From NCBI RefSeq assembly GCF_027359595.1, contig NZ_CP114783.1:744001-808000 (forward strand): a stretch of 64,000 bases of DNA, written 5' to 3'. Position 1 is the stretch's first letter. Each line of letters starts with the position of its first letter. The position numbers and the translations under genes were made by a program. The DNA comes from Prochlorococcus marinus str. MIT 0912. Lineage in GTDB: Bacteria > Cyanobacteriota > Cyanobacteriia > PCC-6307 > Cyanobiaceae. This document shows positions 1-10,526 of the stretch, in pieces. The notes beneath the pieces were generated by a model. The model saw only the letters and a program-made list of their open reading frames with translations. It did no database searches and was not told the origin of the DNA.

Positions 1-70
1 CTCCTCCTAAAAGCCCAACGGGAATTAAAACCCAAAAGACTGCAGCGATTCCAAAAATTTCTGATGCCAT
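1..70 (-). CDS. petM: PetM, cytochrome b6f complex subunit 7 (partial, cut by window edge)
   Basis: Only the first 23 codons are inside the window, reading MASEIFGIAAVFWVLIPVG followed by LLGG, with the ATG at 68-70. This is the N-terminus and start of the single membrane helix of PetM as I know it from marine picocyanobacteria, a small subunit of the cytochrome b6f complex that links photosystems II and I in the thylakoid. The rest lies beyond position 1. The identification rests on recognising a short sequence, so it is good but not certain. It is transcribed away from the hydrolase gene at 223. Confidence 0.75.
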   Translation of the reverse strand, partial: MASEIFGIAAVFWVLIPVGLLGG

Positions 71-222
71 TCAGATAATTTAACTCATTTACCATTAAAA
101 CCTAAAGCCCTGACATTCAGACAACAATCGAAAGGCATAAGCAAATTTTTAAAATAAACTTAAAATGAAATTAAAAATAAAACTCAAAATCAAAATCAAA
201 GTCAAAGTGGATACTGAACTTA

Positions 223-1194
223 ATGCAGCCAAATATTTCTAGTAAAGAGACTTTTCTTGGATCCCCAGATTGGGGTGAGTCTAAATATTGGAGCTACAAA
301 GATCTTAAGGTTCACTACAGAGTGACTGGAAAGGAATCAAACCCATCGATTATTCTAATTCATGGCTTTGGAGCTAGTAGTGATCACTGGAGAAATAATG
401 CAGAAATATTTGCATCAGAAGGGTTTAGGGTCTTTGGACTAGATTTAATAGGTTTTGGCAAATCAGCACAAAATCTTCGAAGAAAAATAAAGCACTTAGA
501 TAATCAATTTTGGGCAAATCAATTATCTTCTTTTCTGGATGAAGTTGTAGATATTAAAAAGAACGGAAAGGTTATATTGATTGGAAATTCATTAGGTGCT
601 TTAACCGCAATTACAACCCTCTCTGAAAGACCAGAGTTAATAAAAACCATTATTGCAGCACCACTACCCGAGCCAGTTTTTGTTACTCCAATTAAATTTT
701 ATTTTCCAACTTGGCTTGTAAGAGTTAAAAGTTTTCTGATAAAAATTGTTTTTCATTTATTTCCACTTAAGAGCTTAGTAAATTTAATATCAAGAACAAA
801 ATTAATTACTATTGCTCTTCAAAGCGCCTATTTTAGCTCAATTTCAAATGACACTCCATTAAAGAGGATAGTTACAGTCCCCGCCAGGAGAGTAAACGCC
901 TCAAAAGCTCTCAGGGCAATGTGCATTGGAATGAGCATTAGACCAGATTCTGCAAAAGGTCCATCTATTATCGAAAAGATTCAAAATCTTCCCAATCGCC
1001 CACCAATTTTATTAATTTGGGGAAAGCAGGATAAATTGATACCTATATTTTTAGCAAAAAAACTAATAAAGCTCCATCCTTGGCTTAAATTAACTGTAAT
1101 TAATGAAGCAGGCCATTGCCTACACGATGAATTACCCAAACATTTCAATCAAATTGTTCTGAAATGGCTGAAGAACTTAAAAAATTCTAAGTAA
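223..1194 (+). CDS. Alpha/beta hydrolase
   Basis: A 323-residue alpha/beta-hydrolase fold protein. The oxyanion motif HGFG is at residues 47-50, the nucleophile elbow GNSLG puts the serine at 123, and an acid (D270 in WGKQD) and histidine (H298 in EAGH) complete a plausible Ser-Asp-His triad. No signal peptide is evident. A hydrophobic cap region around residues 155-200 could sit at a membrane. The substrate cannot be read from sequence; cyanobacterial relatives include chlorophyll dephytylases, lipases and haloperoxidase-like enzymes. It ends 5 bases before ilvH, so the two are probably co-transcribed. Confidence 0.85.
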   Translation: MQPNISSKETFLGSPDWGESKYWSYKDLKVHYRVTGKESNPSIILIHGFGASSDHWRNNAEIFASEGFRVFGLDLIGFGKSAQNLRRKIKHLDNQFWANQLSSFLDEVVDIKKNGKVILIGNSLGALTAITTLSERPELIKTIIAAPLPEPVFVTPIKFYFPTWLVRVKSFLIKIVFHLFPLKSLVNLISRTKLITIALQSAYFSSISNDTPLKRIVTVPARRVNASKALRAMCIGMSIRPDSAKGPSIIEKIQNLPNRPPILLIWGKQDKLIPIFLAKKLIKLHPWLKLTVINEAGHCLHDELPKHFNQIVLKWLKNLKNSK

Positions 1195-1199
1195 AAGAT

Positions 1200-1709
1200 A
1201 TGAAGCACACACTTTCAGTTTTAGTTGAAGATGAGTCTGGGGCATTAAGCAGGATTGCAGGCCTTTTTGCACGAAGAGGATTTAATATTGATAGTTTGGC
1301 TGTTGGCCCTGCAGAAGCCAAAGGAATATCGAGATTAACAATGGTCGTTCAAGGTGACGAATCAACACTTCAACAAATGAGCAAACAACTCAACAAATTA
1401 ATAAATGTTTTAGAAGTCCTTGATTTAACGACTCTACCAGCTGTAGAAAGAGAGTTAATGCTATTAAAAGTTTCTGCATCATCTGAAAATAGAGGAAAAA
1501 TTTTAGATCTTGTTCAAGTTTTCAGAGCAAAAGTTGTAGATGTTTCAGATAACGCTCTTACACTTGAAGTTGTTGGAGATCCTGGCAAACTTGTTGCTCT
1601 AGAAAACTTATTGAAGCCCTATGGAATATTAGAAATTGCCAGGACGGGAAAAGTTGCTCTTAAAAGGGCTTCGGGAGTAAATACAGAAATGTTAAAAGCT
1701 AAAAAATAA
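1200..1709 (+). CDS. ilvH: Acetolactate synthase small (regulatory) subunit
   Basis: This 169-residue protein matches the usual length of the regulatory subunit of acetolactate synthase (acetohydroxyacid synthase), the first common enzyme of branched-chain amino acid synthesis. The N-terminal ACT domain is clear: [19 protein letters not shown] followed by RRGFNIDSL and VGPAE, the valine-binding region in the family. The C-terminal half (about 85-160) is the second ACT-like domain. It would bind valine and tune the catalytic subunit, which is not in this window. It follows the hydrolase by 5 bases. Confidence 0.95.
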   Translation: MKHTLSVLVEDESGALSRIAGLFARRGFNIDSLAVGPAEAKGISRLTMVVQGDESTLQQMSKQLNKLINVLEVLDLTTLPAVERELMLLKVSASSENRGKILDLVQVFRAKVVDVSDNALTLEVVGDPGKLVALENLLKPYGILEIARTGKVALKRASGVNTEMLKAKK

Positions 1710-1720
1710 TATTTTTCTTT

Positions 1721-2431
1721 TCAAGAATCGACTCTTTTTGCTTCAATGATAAAATCTTCTTCTTCAATTAAATCAACAATATCCATTCCACTTATAACTT
1801 TTCCAAAAACAGCAAATCTTCCATCAAGTTCTGGTAAGGATTTTAGTAAAATATAAAATTGTAAATTTGCTGAATTAACTGCTTGAGATCTCGCCATAGA
1901 TAAATATGATCTTTTATGCTTAAGTTCAATATTATTTATTTGACTAGACGAATCAATTACTCTTCCGTATGTTGGCAAATTGTTCTTTTTTAATTTAATT
2001 TCCAAGGGAATATATCTTATTTTTCCTTTTTTAATATCTATAAACTTTTTTTCATCTCCTATCAAACTATTGCCTCCCCCTCTAACTATGAAAGGGTAAG
2101 GTTTTTTAATGACCCTATTGAAAATTGTTTTATTATATGAACCCTTTTCGACTAAATCTACAAAGTTCCCAACAGTTATTGGAGCTGTTTTCCCAAAAAG
2201 CTCTAGTTTTATCTTACCTTTATTGGTAATTAACAAGACATATTCATTTGATGTTAGGCAGGGAAACTTAGTCGAAGAACATATGTTTAAATCTTCATTT
2301 CTCTTTAAGTTTGAACATCCAGATAATAAAATAAAATTGATAACTAAAAAGACATAAATTGATTTGAAAAATTTATAACTTAAAGTAGAATTATCTGAAA
2401 TCTTAATTATTATATTTTTAAGTTCCTTCAA
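1721..2431 (-). CDS. Cyclophilin-type peptidyl-prolyl isomerase, probable lipoprotein
   Basis: A 236-residue cyclophilin-type peptidyl-prolyl cis-trans isomerase. A hydrophobic stretch ending in LLSGC (about residues 35-39) looks like a lipobox, so the mature protein is probably lipid-anchored outside the cytoplasmic membrane. The isomerase domain shows [30 protein letters not shown] and a C-terminal [17 protein letters not shown]. Several canonical catalytic positions are altered: FNRVI and LQFYILL replace the usual FHRVI and FQFFI. Activity may therefore be weak. Its start overlaps the end of ycf4 by 14 bases, so the two form a transcription unit. Confidence 0.85.
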   Translation of the reverse strand: MKELKNIIIKISDNSTLSYKFFKSIYVFLVINFILLSGCSNLKRNEDLNICSSTKFPCLTSNEYVLLITNKGKIKLELFGKTAPITVGNFVDLVEKGSYNKTIFNRVIKKPYPFIVRGGGNSLIGDEKKFIDIKKGKIRYIPLEIKLKKNNLPTYGRVIDSSSQINNIELKHKRSYLSMARSQAVNSANLQFYILLKSLPELDGRFAVFGKVISGMDIVDLIEEEDFIIEAKRVDS

Positions 2432-2993
2432 GGTTAACCTCTAAAAATCTAGCGATTTCAGCTCCCTCGTTCTCTAATTCTAATAAAGGTTTCGGAGATC
2501 CAACTCTGGATATTGGTAAATCTTTCCTTCCTTTAATTCTTAAAGAAACTCTTCTTCGTGGATTAAAACCTTCTCTAACTTCTAATTTAACGGCTTTGAT
2601 TTCATTAATAGGTATTTCAATTTCGATGTTTTTTAATAATCCTCTTCGAGATAAGGATAAAACCCCTTTCTTTTTGTCAAATCTATTTATTCCAGAACCA
2701 TAATCAATACTAATTAATCTCCAAAAATAAAGGGCCAATAAAAAAGCTGCAACACCATAAAGTCCCATAACCAAGCCTTGAGGAACAAAAATCAAAGTAG
2801 AAGGATTACCCAAAGGCAAAAGATCTCTACCAAAATAACTAGATAACGAAGCCAGCAAAAATCCAACGCCACCAATACTGAGCATTGCAGCAACTAAATA
2901 GTTCGAAACCTTACGGGAACCTTTAATTTCTTGTTCTAGAACTAAATCAGATAACTCTTTTTCTGATTGATTTAAATTGGATTCAGTCGACAT
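2418..2993 (-). CDS. ycf4: Photosystem I assembly protein Ycf4
   Basis: At 191 residues this matches Ycf4, a thylakoid scaffold for photosystem I assembly. Two hydrophobic segments (about 30-50 and 72-95) are followed by a soluble C-terminal domain with the family's pattern of basic loops, [12 protein letters not shown]. It is transcribed away from psbD across a 200-bp intergenic stretch, and it is followed by the overlapping cyclophilin gene. The linkage of ycf4 next to psbD/psbC is typical of cyanobacteria. Confidence 0.93.
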   Translation of the reverse strand: MSTESNLNQSEKELSDLVLEQEIKGSRKVSNYLVAAMLSIGGVGFLLASLSSYFGRDLLPLGNPSTLIFVPQGLVMGLYGVAAFLLALYFWRLISIDYGSGINRFDKKKGVLSLSRRGLLKNIEIEIPINEIKAVKLEVREGFNPRRRVSLRIKGRKDLPISRVGSPKPLLELENEGAEIARFLEVNLEGT

Positions 2994-3193
2994 AAGCTTG
3001 TAAAATTGGGGACCACATACCTTTCAAATCATTATAGAGACTAAGTTTTTAACACCTACAACATAGAAATAAAAAACTTTTATATTATCTCATTTCAATA
3101 CAAGGGATTTCATCAGGTTAAAGATTTACCCACAAACCCCGTCATCGTTGTTAAAGTCTCCGACGTATACAAAAGCTCAGCAACGCTCCTCCC

Positions 3194-4270
3194 ATGACGA
3201 TCGCTGTTGGAAGCGCAACAGAACGAGGTTGGTTTGACAACCTGGATGACTGGTTAAAGCGCGACCGATTCGTATTTGTTGGTTGGTCTGGACTACTTCT
3301 CTTCCCTACAGCTTTCCTAGCTATTGGTGGATGGTTTACAGGTACAACCTTCGTTTCTTCCTGGTACACCCATGGTGTAGCCAGTTCATATTTAGAGGGA
3401 TGTAATTTCCTCACTGCTGCTGTTAGTACTCCTGGCGATGCCATGGGTCACAGTCTTCTATTCCTATGGGGACCAGAAGCTCAAGGCGATTTAACACGTT
3501 GGTTCCAACTTGGTGGCCTATGGAATTTCGTTGCTCTTCACGGTGCATTTAGTCTTATAGGCTTTATGCTTCGTCAGTTCGAAATTGCAAGACTAGTTGG
3601 TATCCGACCTTATAACGCCCTTGCTTTCTCAGCAGTTATTGCAGTATTTACTGCTTGCTTCCTTATTTACCCTTTAGGTCAGCACAGTTGGTTTTTCGCT
3701 CCTTCTTTTGGAGTTGCAGCAATATTCCGATTCATTCTTTTTATTCAAGGATTCCACAACATTACGCTTAACCCATTCCACATGATGGGAGTAGCAGGAA
3801 TTCTTGGAGGTGCTCTACTTTGCGCTATTCATGGTGCAACTGTTCAGAACACTCTTTATGAAGATTCGAGTATTTATTCTGACGGTAAAAATCAGAGTAC
3901 TACTTTCAGAGGTTTCGACCCAGTTCAAGAAGAAGAGACTTACTCATTTATTACTGCAAACCGTTTCTGGAGTCAGATTTTCGGTATTGCATTCTCAAAT
4001 AAGCGTTTCCTTCACTTCTTGATGCTCTTCGTTCCTGTAACAGGTATGTGGGCCGCATCAATTGGAATTGTTGGATTAGCTCTAAACCTTCGTGCTTACG
4101 ACTTTGTTAGCCAAGAAATCAGAGCTGCTGAAGATCCCGAATTCGAAACTTTCTACACTAAAAACATCCTTCTTAATGAAGGTATGCGTGCATGGATGTC
4201 TTCTGTAGACCAACCACACGAAAACTTTGTATTCCCTGAGGAGGTACTCCCACGTGGAAACGCCCTTTAA
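3194..4270 (+). CDS. psbD: Photosystem II D2 reaction-centre protein
   Basis: A 358-residue D2 protein, starting [19 protein letters not shown]. Five membrane helices and the chlorophyll/iron/quinone ligands of the family are in place, for example the LYPLG-type segment at [11 protein letters not shown] and the histidine-bearing helices with [18 protein letters not shown]2 pairs with D1 to carry the electron-transfer cofactors of photosystem II. The start codon has no strong ribosome binding site but matches the family. The C-terminus overlaps psbC by 17 bases, the classic psbDC arrangement, which ties the two by translational coupling. Confidence 0.98.
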   Translation: MTIAVGSATERGWFDNLDDWLKRDRFVFVGWSGLLLFPTAFLAIGGWFTGTTFVSSWYTHGVASSYLEGCNFLTAAVSTPGDAMGHSLLFLWGPEAQGDLTRWFQLGGLWNFVALHGAFSLIGFMLRQFEIARLVGIRPYNALAFSAVIAVFTACFLIYPLGQHSWFFAPSFGVAAIFRFILFIQGFHNITLNPFHMMGVAGILGGALLCAIHGATVQNTLYEDSSIYSDGKNQSTTFRGFDPVQEEETYSFITANRFWSQIFGIAFSNKRFLHFLMLFVPVTGMWAASIGIVGLALNLRAYDFVSQEIRAAEDPEFETFYTKNILLNEGMRAWMSSVDQPHENFVFPEEVLPRGNAL

Positions 4271-5636
4271 TAGTTTACTTAAAGCCCCTAATCAAAGTCT
4301 CGAGGAGACTGGTTACGCCTGGTATGTAGGAAATGCAAGGCTAATCAACCTTTCTGGAAGACTGTTAGGTGCTCACATCGCTCACGCTGGACTGATAGTC
4401 TTCTGGGCTGGTGCAATGATGCTTTTCGAAGTAAGTCACTTCACCATGGATAAACCCATGTGGGAACAAGGCTTAATTTGTATGCCTCACGTAGCCATGT
4501 TTGGATACGGCATTGGTCCTGGAGGAGAAGTCACAGATGTTTGGCCATTCTTCATTGCTGGTGTTATTCACCTAGTTGCATCTGGAATTCTTGGCTTTGG
4601 AGGAGTTTTCCACTCCCTAGCTGGGCCAGAGAAACTTGAAGAAGATTTCCCATTTTTCTCCACTGATTGGAGAGACAAAAATCAAATGACCAACATTCTT
4701 GGTTTCCATTTGGTTGTACTTGGAGTTGGTGCTCTTCTATGGTCCATTAACTGGATGTACATAGGCGGTGCATATGACACATGGGCTCCTGGTGGAGGAG
4801 AAGTTAGGCTAATTAATCCAACTCTCGATCCAAGAGTTATTTTTGGATACCTAGTTTCAACCCCTTGGGGTGGACAAGGTTGGATAGTTGGTGTCAACTC
4901 AATGGAAGATATTGTCGGAGGACATGTTTACCTGGGTGTGATTGAGATAATAGGTGGACTTTTCCATATCTTTACTGGTCCATATGGATGGGCAAGAAGA
5001 GCCTTTATCTGGAACGGCGAAGGTCTTCTAAGTTATGCACTTGGTGGAATCTGTGTTGCTAGTTTTGTAGCTTCATGCTTCATCTGGTTCAACAACACTG
5101 CTTATCCATCTGAGTTCTACGGTCCAACAAACGCAGAAGCATCTCAGGCCCAAAGTTTCACATTCCTAGTTCGTGACCAACGAATTGGCGCAAATGTGGG
5201 TTCAACTATGGGACCAACTGGTTTAGGTAAGTACCTAATGCGCTCTCCTACAGGAGAAATCATCTTTGGTGGAGAGACTATGCGTTTTTGGGACTTCAGA
5301 GGTCCTTGGTTAGAGCCTCTTAGAGGTCCTAATGGATTAAGTCTTGATAAAATACAAAATGATATTCAGCCTTGGCAGGTTCGCCGAGCTGCTGAATACA
5401 TGACACATGCTCCTAACGCTTCTATCAATTCAGTTGGTGGAATCATTACTGAGCCTAATGCAGTTAACTTCGTTAACTTGCGTCAATGGCTTGCAGGCGC
5501 TCAGTTTTTCCTTGGTTGGTTTACTTTTGTAGGTCATCTTTGGCATGCTGGTCGTGCGAGAGCCGCTGCAGCGGGATTTGAAAAAGGTATCAGTCGTTCA
5601 CAAGAACCTGCTCTTTCAATGCCTGATCTGGATTAA
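4254..5636 (+). CDS. psbC: Photosystem II CP43 chlorophyll-binding protein
   Basis: CP43 is an inner antenna of photosystem II. I place the start at the GTG of 4254-4256, preceded by a GAGGAGG ribosome binding site at 4238-4244, rather than at the upstream ATG of 4227. That gives 460 residues beginning [14 protein letters not shown], as usual for cyanobacterial psbC, which conventionally starts with GTG inside psbD. Six helices and the large lumenal loop with [19 protein letters not shown] (a manganese-cluster-contacting region in the family) are visible. A hairpin terminator follows the stop. Confidence 0.97.
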   Translation: METPFNSLLKAPNQSLEETGYAWYVGNARLINLSGRLLGAHIAHAGLIVFWAGAMMLFEVSHFTMDKPMWEQGLICMPHVAMFGYGIGPGGEVTDVWPFFIAGVIHLVASGILGFGGVFHSLAGPEKLEEDFPFFSTDWRDKNQMTNILGFHLVVLGVGALLWSINWMYIGGAYDTWAPGGGEVRLINPTLDPRVIFGYLVSTPWGGQGWIVGVNSMEDIVGGHVYLGVIEIIGGLFHIFTGPYGWARRAFIWNGEGLLSYALGGICVASFVASCFIWFNNTAYPSEFYGPTNAEASQAQSFTFLVRDQRIGANVGSTMGPTGLGKYLMRSPTGEIIFGGETMRFWDFRGPWLEPLRGPNGLSLDKIQNDIQPWQVRRAAEYMTHAPNASINSVGGIITEPNAVNFVNLRQWLAGAQFFLGWFTFVGHLWHAGRARAAAAGFEKGISRSQEPALSMPDLD

Positions 5637-5656
5637 ATTCCTCAATAAATAAAAAA

Positions 5657-5683
5657 AGTCCTCTTAATAGAGGGCTTTTTTTA
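5657..5683 (+). terminator. Rho-independent terminator after psbDC
   Basis: AGTCCTCT, a short AATAG loop and AGAGGGCT form a hairpin followed by a run of seven T, 20 bases after the psbC stop codon. It ends the psbD-psbC transcript. Confidence 0.8.
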
Positions 5684-5712
5684 TGCTTAAGAATATTTAA
5701 TCTTATTATTTT

Positions 5713-6348
5713 TTATCTATTTAAAAGCAACTGAGATAAACCTAATTTTTCTAAATTAGTTTTCAACCAAGGCAAGCTAAGGCCAACAACATTACTAAAA
5801 CATCCCTCAATTTTTTTTATGAATAGTCCTCCATAACCTTCAATAGCAAATCCACCTGCACAATTATATGGTTCTTGAATTGAAGCATATTTTATTATCT
5901 CAATATTTGATAAAGACATAAATTCAATTTTTGTGCTCACAACTCCTTCGCAACTATTATTTTGTGAAATCCTTTCTATATTAGATTTCGAATTATCTAA
6001 AGAAATTAAATAGTGCCCAGTATGTAAAAAACCAGATTGACCAGACATCCTTTGCCATCTAGATATCAATTGCTCTTTATTAATTGGCTTTTCGAAAATT
6101 TCCCCATCAAACTCAAACAAAGAATCACAACCTAATAAAGCTTCAAAAGTATTCAATGCTTGATTTTCTTTTATCAACTTTTTCAAAGCACTTTCAGCTT
6201 TACCCTTAGCTAAAAACTTGACCTTTAAAATTGGATCTAATTCCTTAAGCTGTGTCTCATCAAAATCACTTACAATAACTCTGTGTTTCAAAGCTATTTG
6301 ATTAAGTAATTTTTGACGTGCTTTGGATGCTGAGGCAAGCACAAACAT
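5713..6348 (-). CDS. maf: Maf-family nucleotide pyrophosphatase
   Basis: A 211-residue Maf protein. The N-terminal signature LASASKARQKLL and the downstream SDFDE match the Maf/YhdE family of nucleoside triphosphate pyrophosphatases, which remove non-canonical or excess dTTP/UTP-type nucleotides. The family's C-terminal GGFAIEGYGGLFI segment is present. It converges on psbC and shares the intergenic region that holds the psbC terminator. Confidence 0.9.
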   Translation of the reverse strand: MFVLASASKARQKLLNQIALKHRVIVSDFDETQLKELDPILKVKFLAKGKAESALKKLIKENQALNTFEALLGCDSLFEFDGEIFEKPINKEQLISRWQRMSGQSGFLHTGHYLISLDNSKSNIERISQNNSCEGVVSTKIEFMSLSNIEIIKYASIQEPYNCAGGFAIEGYGGLFIKKIEGCFSNVVGLSLPWLKTNLEKLGLSQLLLNR

Positions 6349-6418
6349 AGAAAACTAATTTTTTAAATACTTAGGATCATTTTTGATCTTCTATTTAAAA
6401 ATAAATCCATTTAATTAA

Positions 6419-6793
6419 ATGTTGCTGATTGATCAAAAAATCTTTAGAAGAGCAAAGAAAGGGATAAGAAATTGTCCATTTAATTTTTTTCTTTTTCAAA
6501 GCCTTCAAAAAGGGAGCCTCAGTGCTCAAAATGTTTTCTTGAATAAATCAAAATATTTGAATCAAGAATTTATGTTTATCAATAGTTCTTTATTTATAGA
6601 GAATGAATTTCTTCAATTAATTAAAATAGGTGTTTTAAGAAGGGAGGTTGACGGCCAAGGTCTTACTTCAAAAGTTCGTATTACACCAATAGGAAGAAAA
6701 GTTATAGAAAGCAGTTCAAATTTATTTACTAAAAAAGTATCGATTATAAAAAGATTAATTACATGCCTAAAATACCAATTAACGCCAAGATGA
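6419..6793 (+). CDS. Small conserved cyanobacterial protein (Npun_F0494-like)
   Basis: A 124-residue basic protein. The stretch GVLRREVDGQGLTSKVRITP resembles a conserved cyanobacterial family of unknown function (named after Npun_F0494, as I recall). The N-terminal two thirds are poorly conserved to my eye. No signal peptide or membrane helix is obvious. Its TGA stop overlaps the ATG of cobQ (ATGA at 6790-6793), so translation is probably coupled to cobyric acid synthase. Function is not known. Confidence 0.7.
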   Translation: MLLIDQKIFRRAKKGIRNCPFNFFLFQSLQKGSLSAQNVFLNKSKYLNQEFMFINSSLFIENEFLQLIKIGVLRREVDGQGLTSKVRITPIGRKVIESSSNLFTKKVSIIKRLITCLKYQLTPR

Positions 6794-8304
6794 TCATAGA
6801 AATCAAACATACTCCATTAATGGTTTTAGGGACCTCTAGTGGTGCCGGGAAAACTCTTATAGCTACTGCTATTTGTAGATGTTTAAAAAGGAAAGGGGAA
6901 CAGCCAATACCTTTTAAGGGCCAAAACATGAGCAATAACGCTTGGGTTGATACACAAGGAAGAGAGATGGCATATTCTCAAGCGCTTCAATCTTGGTCTG
7001 CAGGATTAGAGCCAAGTGCCGAAATGAATCCTGTGCTTTTAAAACCAAAGGGAGATTGTACAAGTGAAGTAATTCACCTTGGCAAAAGTGTTGGAACTAG
7101 TAAAGCGATAAATTATTACGAAGATTGGTTTGATTCAGGATGGGAAGCCATCAAAAAAGGCCTATCAATATTGTTGAATAGTAAAAAAGATGGAAGACTC
7201 ATTCTTGAGGGGGCTGGGAGTCCTGTAGAGGTGAACTTACAACATAAAGATCTTACAAATTTGAAATTAGCAAAATTTTTAAATGCAAATTGTATTTTAG
7301 TAGCAGATATTGAAAGAGGAGGCGTATTTGCTCAAATCATAGGAACGATTGCATTAATGAAACCTGATGAAAAAAAATTAATTAAAGGAATAATTATTAA
7401 TAGGTTCAGAGGTGATAAAGCCTTATTCGATAAAGGAGTTACATGGATAGAAAAAGAAACTGGAATCGCAGTTTTAGGAATCTTGCCTTGGCTAAATGAG
7501 ATTTTTCCTCCTGAAGATTCCCTTGACTTACTTGAAAGGAAACAAACAAATCAAAATGCAGAAATAGAAATAGCAATAATAAAATTACCTAGAATTAGTA
7601 ATTTTTCTGATTTAGACCCTTTCTTAAGCGATTCAACTATTCAAACACGATGGATAGAACCCGGGCAAGACATAGGTAAGCCAGATGTATTAATAATTCC
7701 TGGAAGCAAGCAAACAATTAAAGATTTAGAGAGTTTAAATAAAACTGGTTTAAGCAATCAAATAAAAAATTATGCCAAAAATGGGGGAAATATTTTTGGT
7801 ATATGTGGAGGATTACAAATGCTAGGAGAATCGTTAGATGACCCATATAAGCAGGAAAGCATTAAAGAACTAAGTACATTTTCAAATATCGGAATGAAAC
7901 TTCTTCCAATAAAAACAACGTTTGGAGAAATCAAGCACACTTCTCAAAGAGAAGAAAGAATTTCATGGCCTAATTCACAAAATATCAAAGGATTTGAGAT
8001 GCATTATGGAGAAAGTTATTTGATCAACAATAAAAATTCCAATATTATTTCTTTATTTAAAAATAGTAACTTAGGGTGGGTAATTGAAAAAAAAGATAAA
8101 AGCTTTATTGGAGGAACTTATTTACATGGAATTTTCGAAAATGATGAATGGCGAAGGCAATGGATCAATAACGTAAGGAAGAAAAAAGGATTAAATAGTT
8201 TGAAAATTAACGAAGAAAATAATAGTAATAAAAGAGAAAAGTTATTAGATTTGCTAACTGATGCCTTTGAAAAAAATATCAATATAGATACTTTAATCAA
8301 TTGA
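6790..8304 (+). CDS. cobQ: Cobyric acid synthase
   Basis: CobQ amidates four side chains of adenosyl-cobyrinic acid a,c-diamide using glutamine and ATP in cobalamin (pseudocobalamin in this group) synthesis. The N-terminal P-loop-like GTSSGAGKT binds ATP, and the C-terminal class-I glutamine amidotransferase domain has NIFGICGGLQMLG with the nucleophilic cysteine. I take the ATG at 6790 (MIIEIKHTPLMVLGTSS, 504 residues) because it overlaps the previous stop as ATGA; a longer reading frame opens at 6763. Length fits the family. Confidence 0.93.
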   Translation: MIIEIKHTPLMVLGTSSGAGKTLIATAICRCLKRKGEQPIPFKGQNMSNNAWVDTQGREMAYSQALQSWSAGLEPSAEMNPVLLKPKGDCTSEVIHLGKSVGTSKAINYYEDWFDSGWEAIKKGLSILLNSKKDGRLILEGAGSPVEVNLQHKDLTNLKLAKFLNANCILVADIERGGVFAQIIGTIALMKPDEKKLIKGIIINRFRGDKALFDKGVTWIEKETGIAVLGILPWLNEIFPPEDSLDLLERKQTNQNAEIEIAIIKLPRISNFSDLDPFLSDSTIQTRWIEPGQDIGKPDVLIIPGSKQTIKDLESLNKTGLSNQIKNYAKNGGNIFGICGGLQMLGESLDDPYKQESIKELSTFSNIGMKLLPIKTTFGEIKHTSQREERISWPNSQNIKGFEMHYGESYLINNKNSNIISLFKNSNLGWVIEKKDKSFIGGTYLHGIFENDEWRRQWINNVRKKKGLNSLKINEENNSNKREKLLDLLTDAFEKNINIDTLIN

Positions 8305-8312
8305 TTTAAAAA

Positions 8313-8549
8313 ATGAAAAATGTAAAAATAAACTGGCCTAACAAAAAATCAAGCTATTGCGCGCCTGGAGTTGAATGGTTAAAAGCCGCATATTGTGCAG
8401 ATGTGGAGATTCCTACGGGATGCCTAGGAGGAAGCTGTGGGGCATGCGAGATAGAAGTTAATGGAGAAGTCATACGAGCATGTATTGCAACAGTTCCAGA
8501 TAAAAAAGAACTTGATGTTGATTTTTTTAGTGATCCTTATTGGCAATAA
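8313..8549 (+). CDS. 2Fe-2S plant-type ferredoxin-like protein
   Basis: A 78-residue ferredoxin-fold protein. Four cysteines, C37, C42, C45 and C57, are arranged as CLGGSCGAC and a downstream RACI, the plant-type [2Fe-2S] ligand pattern. It is shorter than photosynthetic PetF and differs in surface residues, so it is probably a specialised electron carrier. It follows cobQ by 8 bases on the same strand and is likely co-transcribed; whether it feeds electrons to cobalamin synthesis is only a guess. Confidence 0.85.
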   Translation: MKNVKINWPNKKSSYCAPGVEWLKAAYCADVEIPTGCLGGSCGACEIEVNGEVIRACIATVPDKKELDVDFFSDPYWQ

Positions 8550-8571
8550 AAAATATCAAACTTATTAATAA

Positions 8572-9213
8572 TCAATAATATTTCTCTGACCTTCTAATAG
8601 CTTTGATAGAACCTTTATAATCTCCGATTTTATATTTTGAATCACTAAGAAGCTCAAGTTTTTTTATCACCTCCTCTTTTCTTTTATCACTAATTACTTT
8701 TTTATAATCTGAAATTAAATCATATTTACTTCTACGTATTTTTGAACCTTTAATTAGGGCATTATAGTTGGATCCTAGATCAATTCCAACAAAAGTGCCT
8801 AACAAAATATTTCTGTAATCTATTTTAGTATTATTTAATCCTAATGATTGATCAATTTCTAATAATCGAATTTTTTTTGCTTGCCTTTTATCCTCTATTG
8901 CGCCATGGTAATCTCCATTTTTATATCTAGAATTACTTCTTCCACTAAATGAAATATCTTTAGATCTTTTATGAATAATATCTATTTCAGCTTCAAAAGA
9001 AATTGACCTTGAGAAGTCATCTATAGCGGATAGATTATCTCCCAGTTTATCACTTAAAAAAGCACAATTTAAATATGCCAAAGCAATTTCATCTTTACTT
9101 TCAAGAAGATCAATATTCCTTTTAATGGATTTAATGGCCCAATCATACTCATTTAAATCAATCAAGTTAATTGCTTCATCATAAAAAGATAAAGACTCCT
9201 CTAATTTTTTCAA
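8572..9213 (-). CDS. TPR-repeat protein
   Basis: A 213-residue, highly charged helical protein with degenerate tetratricopeptide-like units, for example YDEAINLIDLNEYDWAI and the C-terminal SKYKIGDYKGSIKAIRRSE. There is no signal peptide. TPR folds usually mediate protein-protein contacts; the partner is unknown. Another TPR protein, on the opposite strand, starts 360 bases further on at 9574. Confidence 0.7.
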   Translation of the reverse strand: MKKLEESLSFYDEAINLIDLNEYDWAIKSIKRNIDLLESKDEIALAYLNCAFLSDKLGDNLSAIDDFSRSISFEAEIDIIHKRSKDISFSGRSNSRYKNGDYHGAIEDKRQAKKIRLLEIDQSLGLNNTKIDYRNILLGTFVGIDLGSNYNALIKGSKIRRSKYDLISDYKKVISDKRKEEVIKKLELLSDSKYKIGDYKGSIKAIRRSEKYY

Positions 9214-9260
9214 ATCATTTCTTAATCCTCTTGATTTTAATCACATTTAAGAAAATCAGC

Positions 9261-9452
9261 TTAAATGTCTTCAAGAAAATATGTAAGAGGGAAGTAACTT
9301 CTAATCAATACGGAGAAGGTGTTTGTCGATTTGTTTTCAAGATAGACGATGAAGGCATAGAGAGGAACAATCAATCGAGATCGGAGGGAAAATCCAACAA
9401 CATTTTGTTTCTGCCAATTAAGTCCGTTCTCAATCCATAAGAATAAAGTCAT
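9261..9452 (-). CDS. Possible small protein (63 aa)
   Basis: An ATG at 9450-9452 preceded by a good GGAAGG ribosome binding site opens a 63-codon frame beginning MTLFLWIENGLNWQKQNVV. It fills an otherwise empty gap between two TPR genes. The N-terminal residues could be an amphipathic or short membrane helix. I do not recognise the family. A competing frame on the plus strand covers the same bases and looks less protein-like. Confidence 0.35.
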   Translation of the reverse strand: MTLFLWIENGLNWQKQNVVGFSLRSRLIVPLYAFIVYLENKSTNTFSVLIRSYFPLTYFLEDI

Positions 9453-9573
9453 GACAATGCCTTCCAAGAAATCTAACAACAAATCAATCTTCCATATTCA
9501 ATCTATGAAAACATTAAAGATATATACAAAAAACAATTTCGGTATTATTCTCAAATGAAATATTTATTAAACA

Positions 9574-10461
9574 ATGAAAACTAAAAACTTATATGCTTTT
9601 CTAATTTCATTTTTAATTATACCTTTTTCTTCAAATTTAGGCATCACTTTTTTCTCTCTATCAAGTGATATTGCATTATTAACAAAAGAGGTAAAAGCAA
9701 CCAATTGGAATACATACAAATTAAACTTTGAAAATGGTTATAGAATGCTTAATAAAGGTGAATATGAAAAAGCAATAGAATATTTCAACAAGGCGATTAA
9801 ACAGTACTCAAGAGAAGGAGCAGCGTACTACAACAGGGGCAATGCATATAGTGAACTAGGAAAAAGTGAAGAAGCGATTAAAGACTATCTAAAGTCAATT
9901 GAATTAGATAGCGAGACAGGGAATCAATATGCTTATAATAATATTTCAATAGAATATGATGCATTAGGAGACTACAAAAATGCTATTAAATATATTAATT
10001 TAGCAATAAAAGCATATCCAAAAGATGGACTATACTTTATGAATCGAGGTTCATATAATTTAGAATTAGAAAATTTCGACCAAGCAGTAAAAGACTATGA
10101 GAAAGCAGGTGAACTGTATTTAAAATATAAAAATAGAACAAGTGGGTATGCAGAATGCCCAAAGAATAAGAATTTAGTTCATTGCCAAATGGATTCCTGG
10201 TACTATTACGATCTTGGTTGGGCAAAAGAAAATCTAGACGATCTAAAAGGAGCACTTGATAATTATAATAAAGCAATTAAAATAAATTTTCCTACTGAAG
10301 AAAAATATTTTTGGTTTAGTAGTCGTGGGGATATTAAATATGAAATTGGAGACGAAGAAGGTGCTTGCAAAGATTACAAATTAGCAGCGTCTTTAGGAGA
10401 TGAAGAAAGAAGTGAATGGTTAAATTCACGAGATGGTAAGTGGTGCAAAAAAATGAATTAA
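9574..10461 (+). CDS. TPR-repeat protein with N-terminal signal/anchor
   Basis: A 295-residue protein with a hydrophobic N-terminus (about residues 5-35) that is either a signal peptide or a membrane anchor. Several tetratricopeptide repeats follow, for example MLNKGEYEKAIEYFNKAI, AYYNRGNAYSELGKSEEAI and a C-terminal GDEEGACKDYKLAASLGD. It is likely located at or outside the cytoplasmic membrane and works as a scaffold; Prochlorococcus has many such proteins. Nothing points to a specific partner. Confidence 0.8.
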   Translation: MKTKNLYAFLISFLIIPFSSNLGITFFSLSSDIALLTKEVKATNWNTYKLNFENGYRMLNKGEYEKAIEYFNKAIKQYSREGAAYYNRGNAYSELGKSEEAIKDYLKSIELDSETGNQYAYNNISIEYDALGDYKNAIKYINLAIKAYPKDGLYFMNRGSYNLELENFDQAVKDYEKAGELYLKYKNRTSGYAECPKNKNLVHCQMDSWYYYDLGWAKENLDDLKGALDNYNKAIKINFPTEEKYFWFSSRGDIKYEIGDEEGACKDYKLAASLGDEERSEWLNSRDGKWCKKMN

Positions 10462-10526
10462 GGAAGAGAATACTTTAATTATTTCACTAAATTCTTTTTT
10501 AAGTTATTGAGTTCATATAAAAAAAG

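Noticed and set aside
9171-9440. An 89-codon plus-strand frame between the TPR genes
   Set aside because: Low-complexity hydrophobic start, no ribosome binding site, overlaps a better minus-strand candidate.
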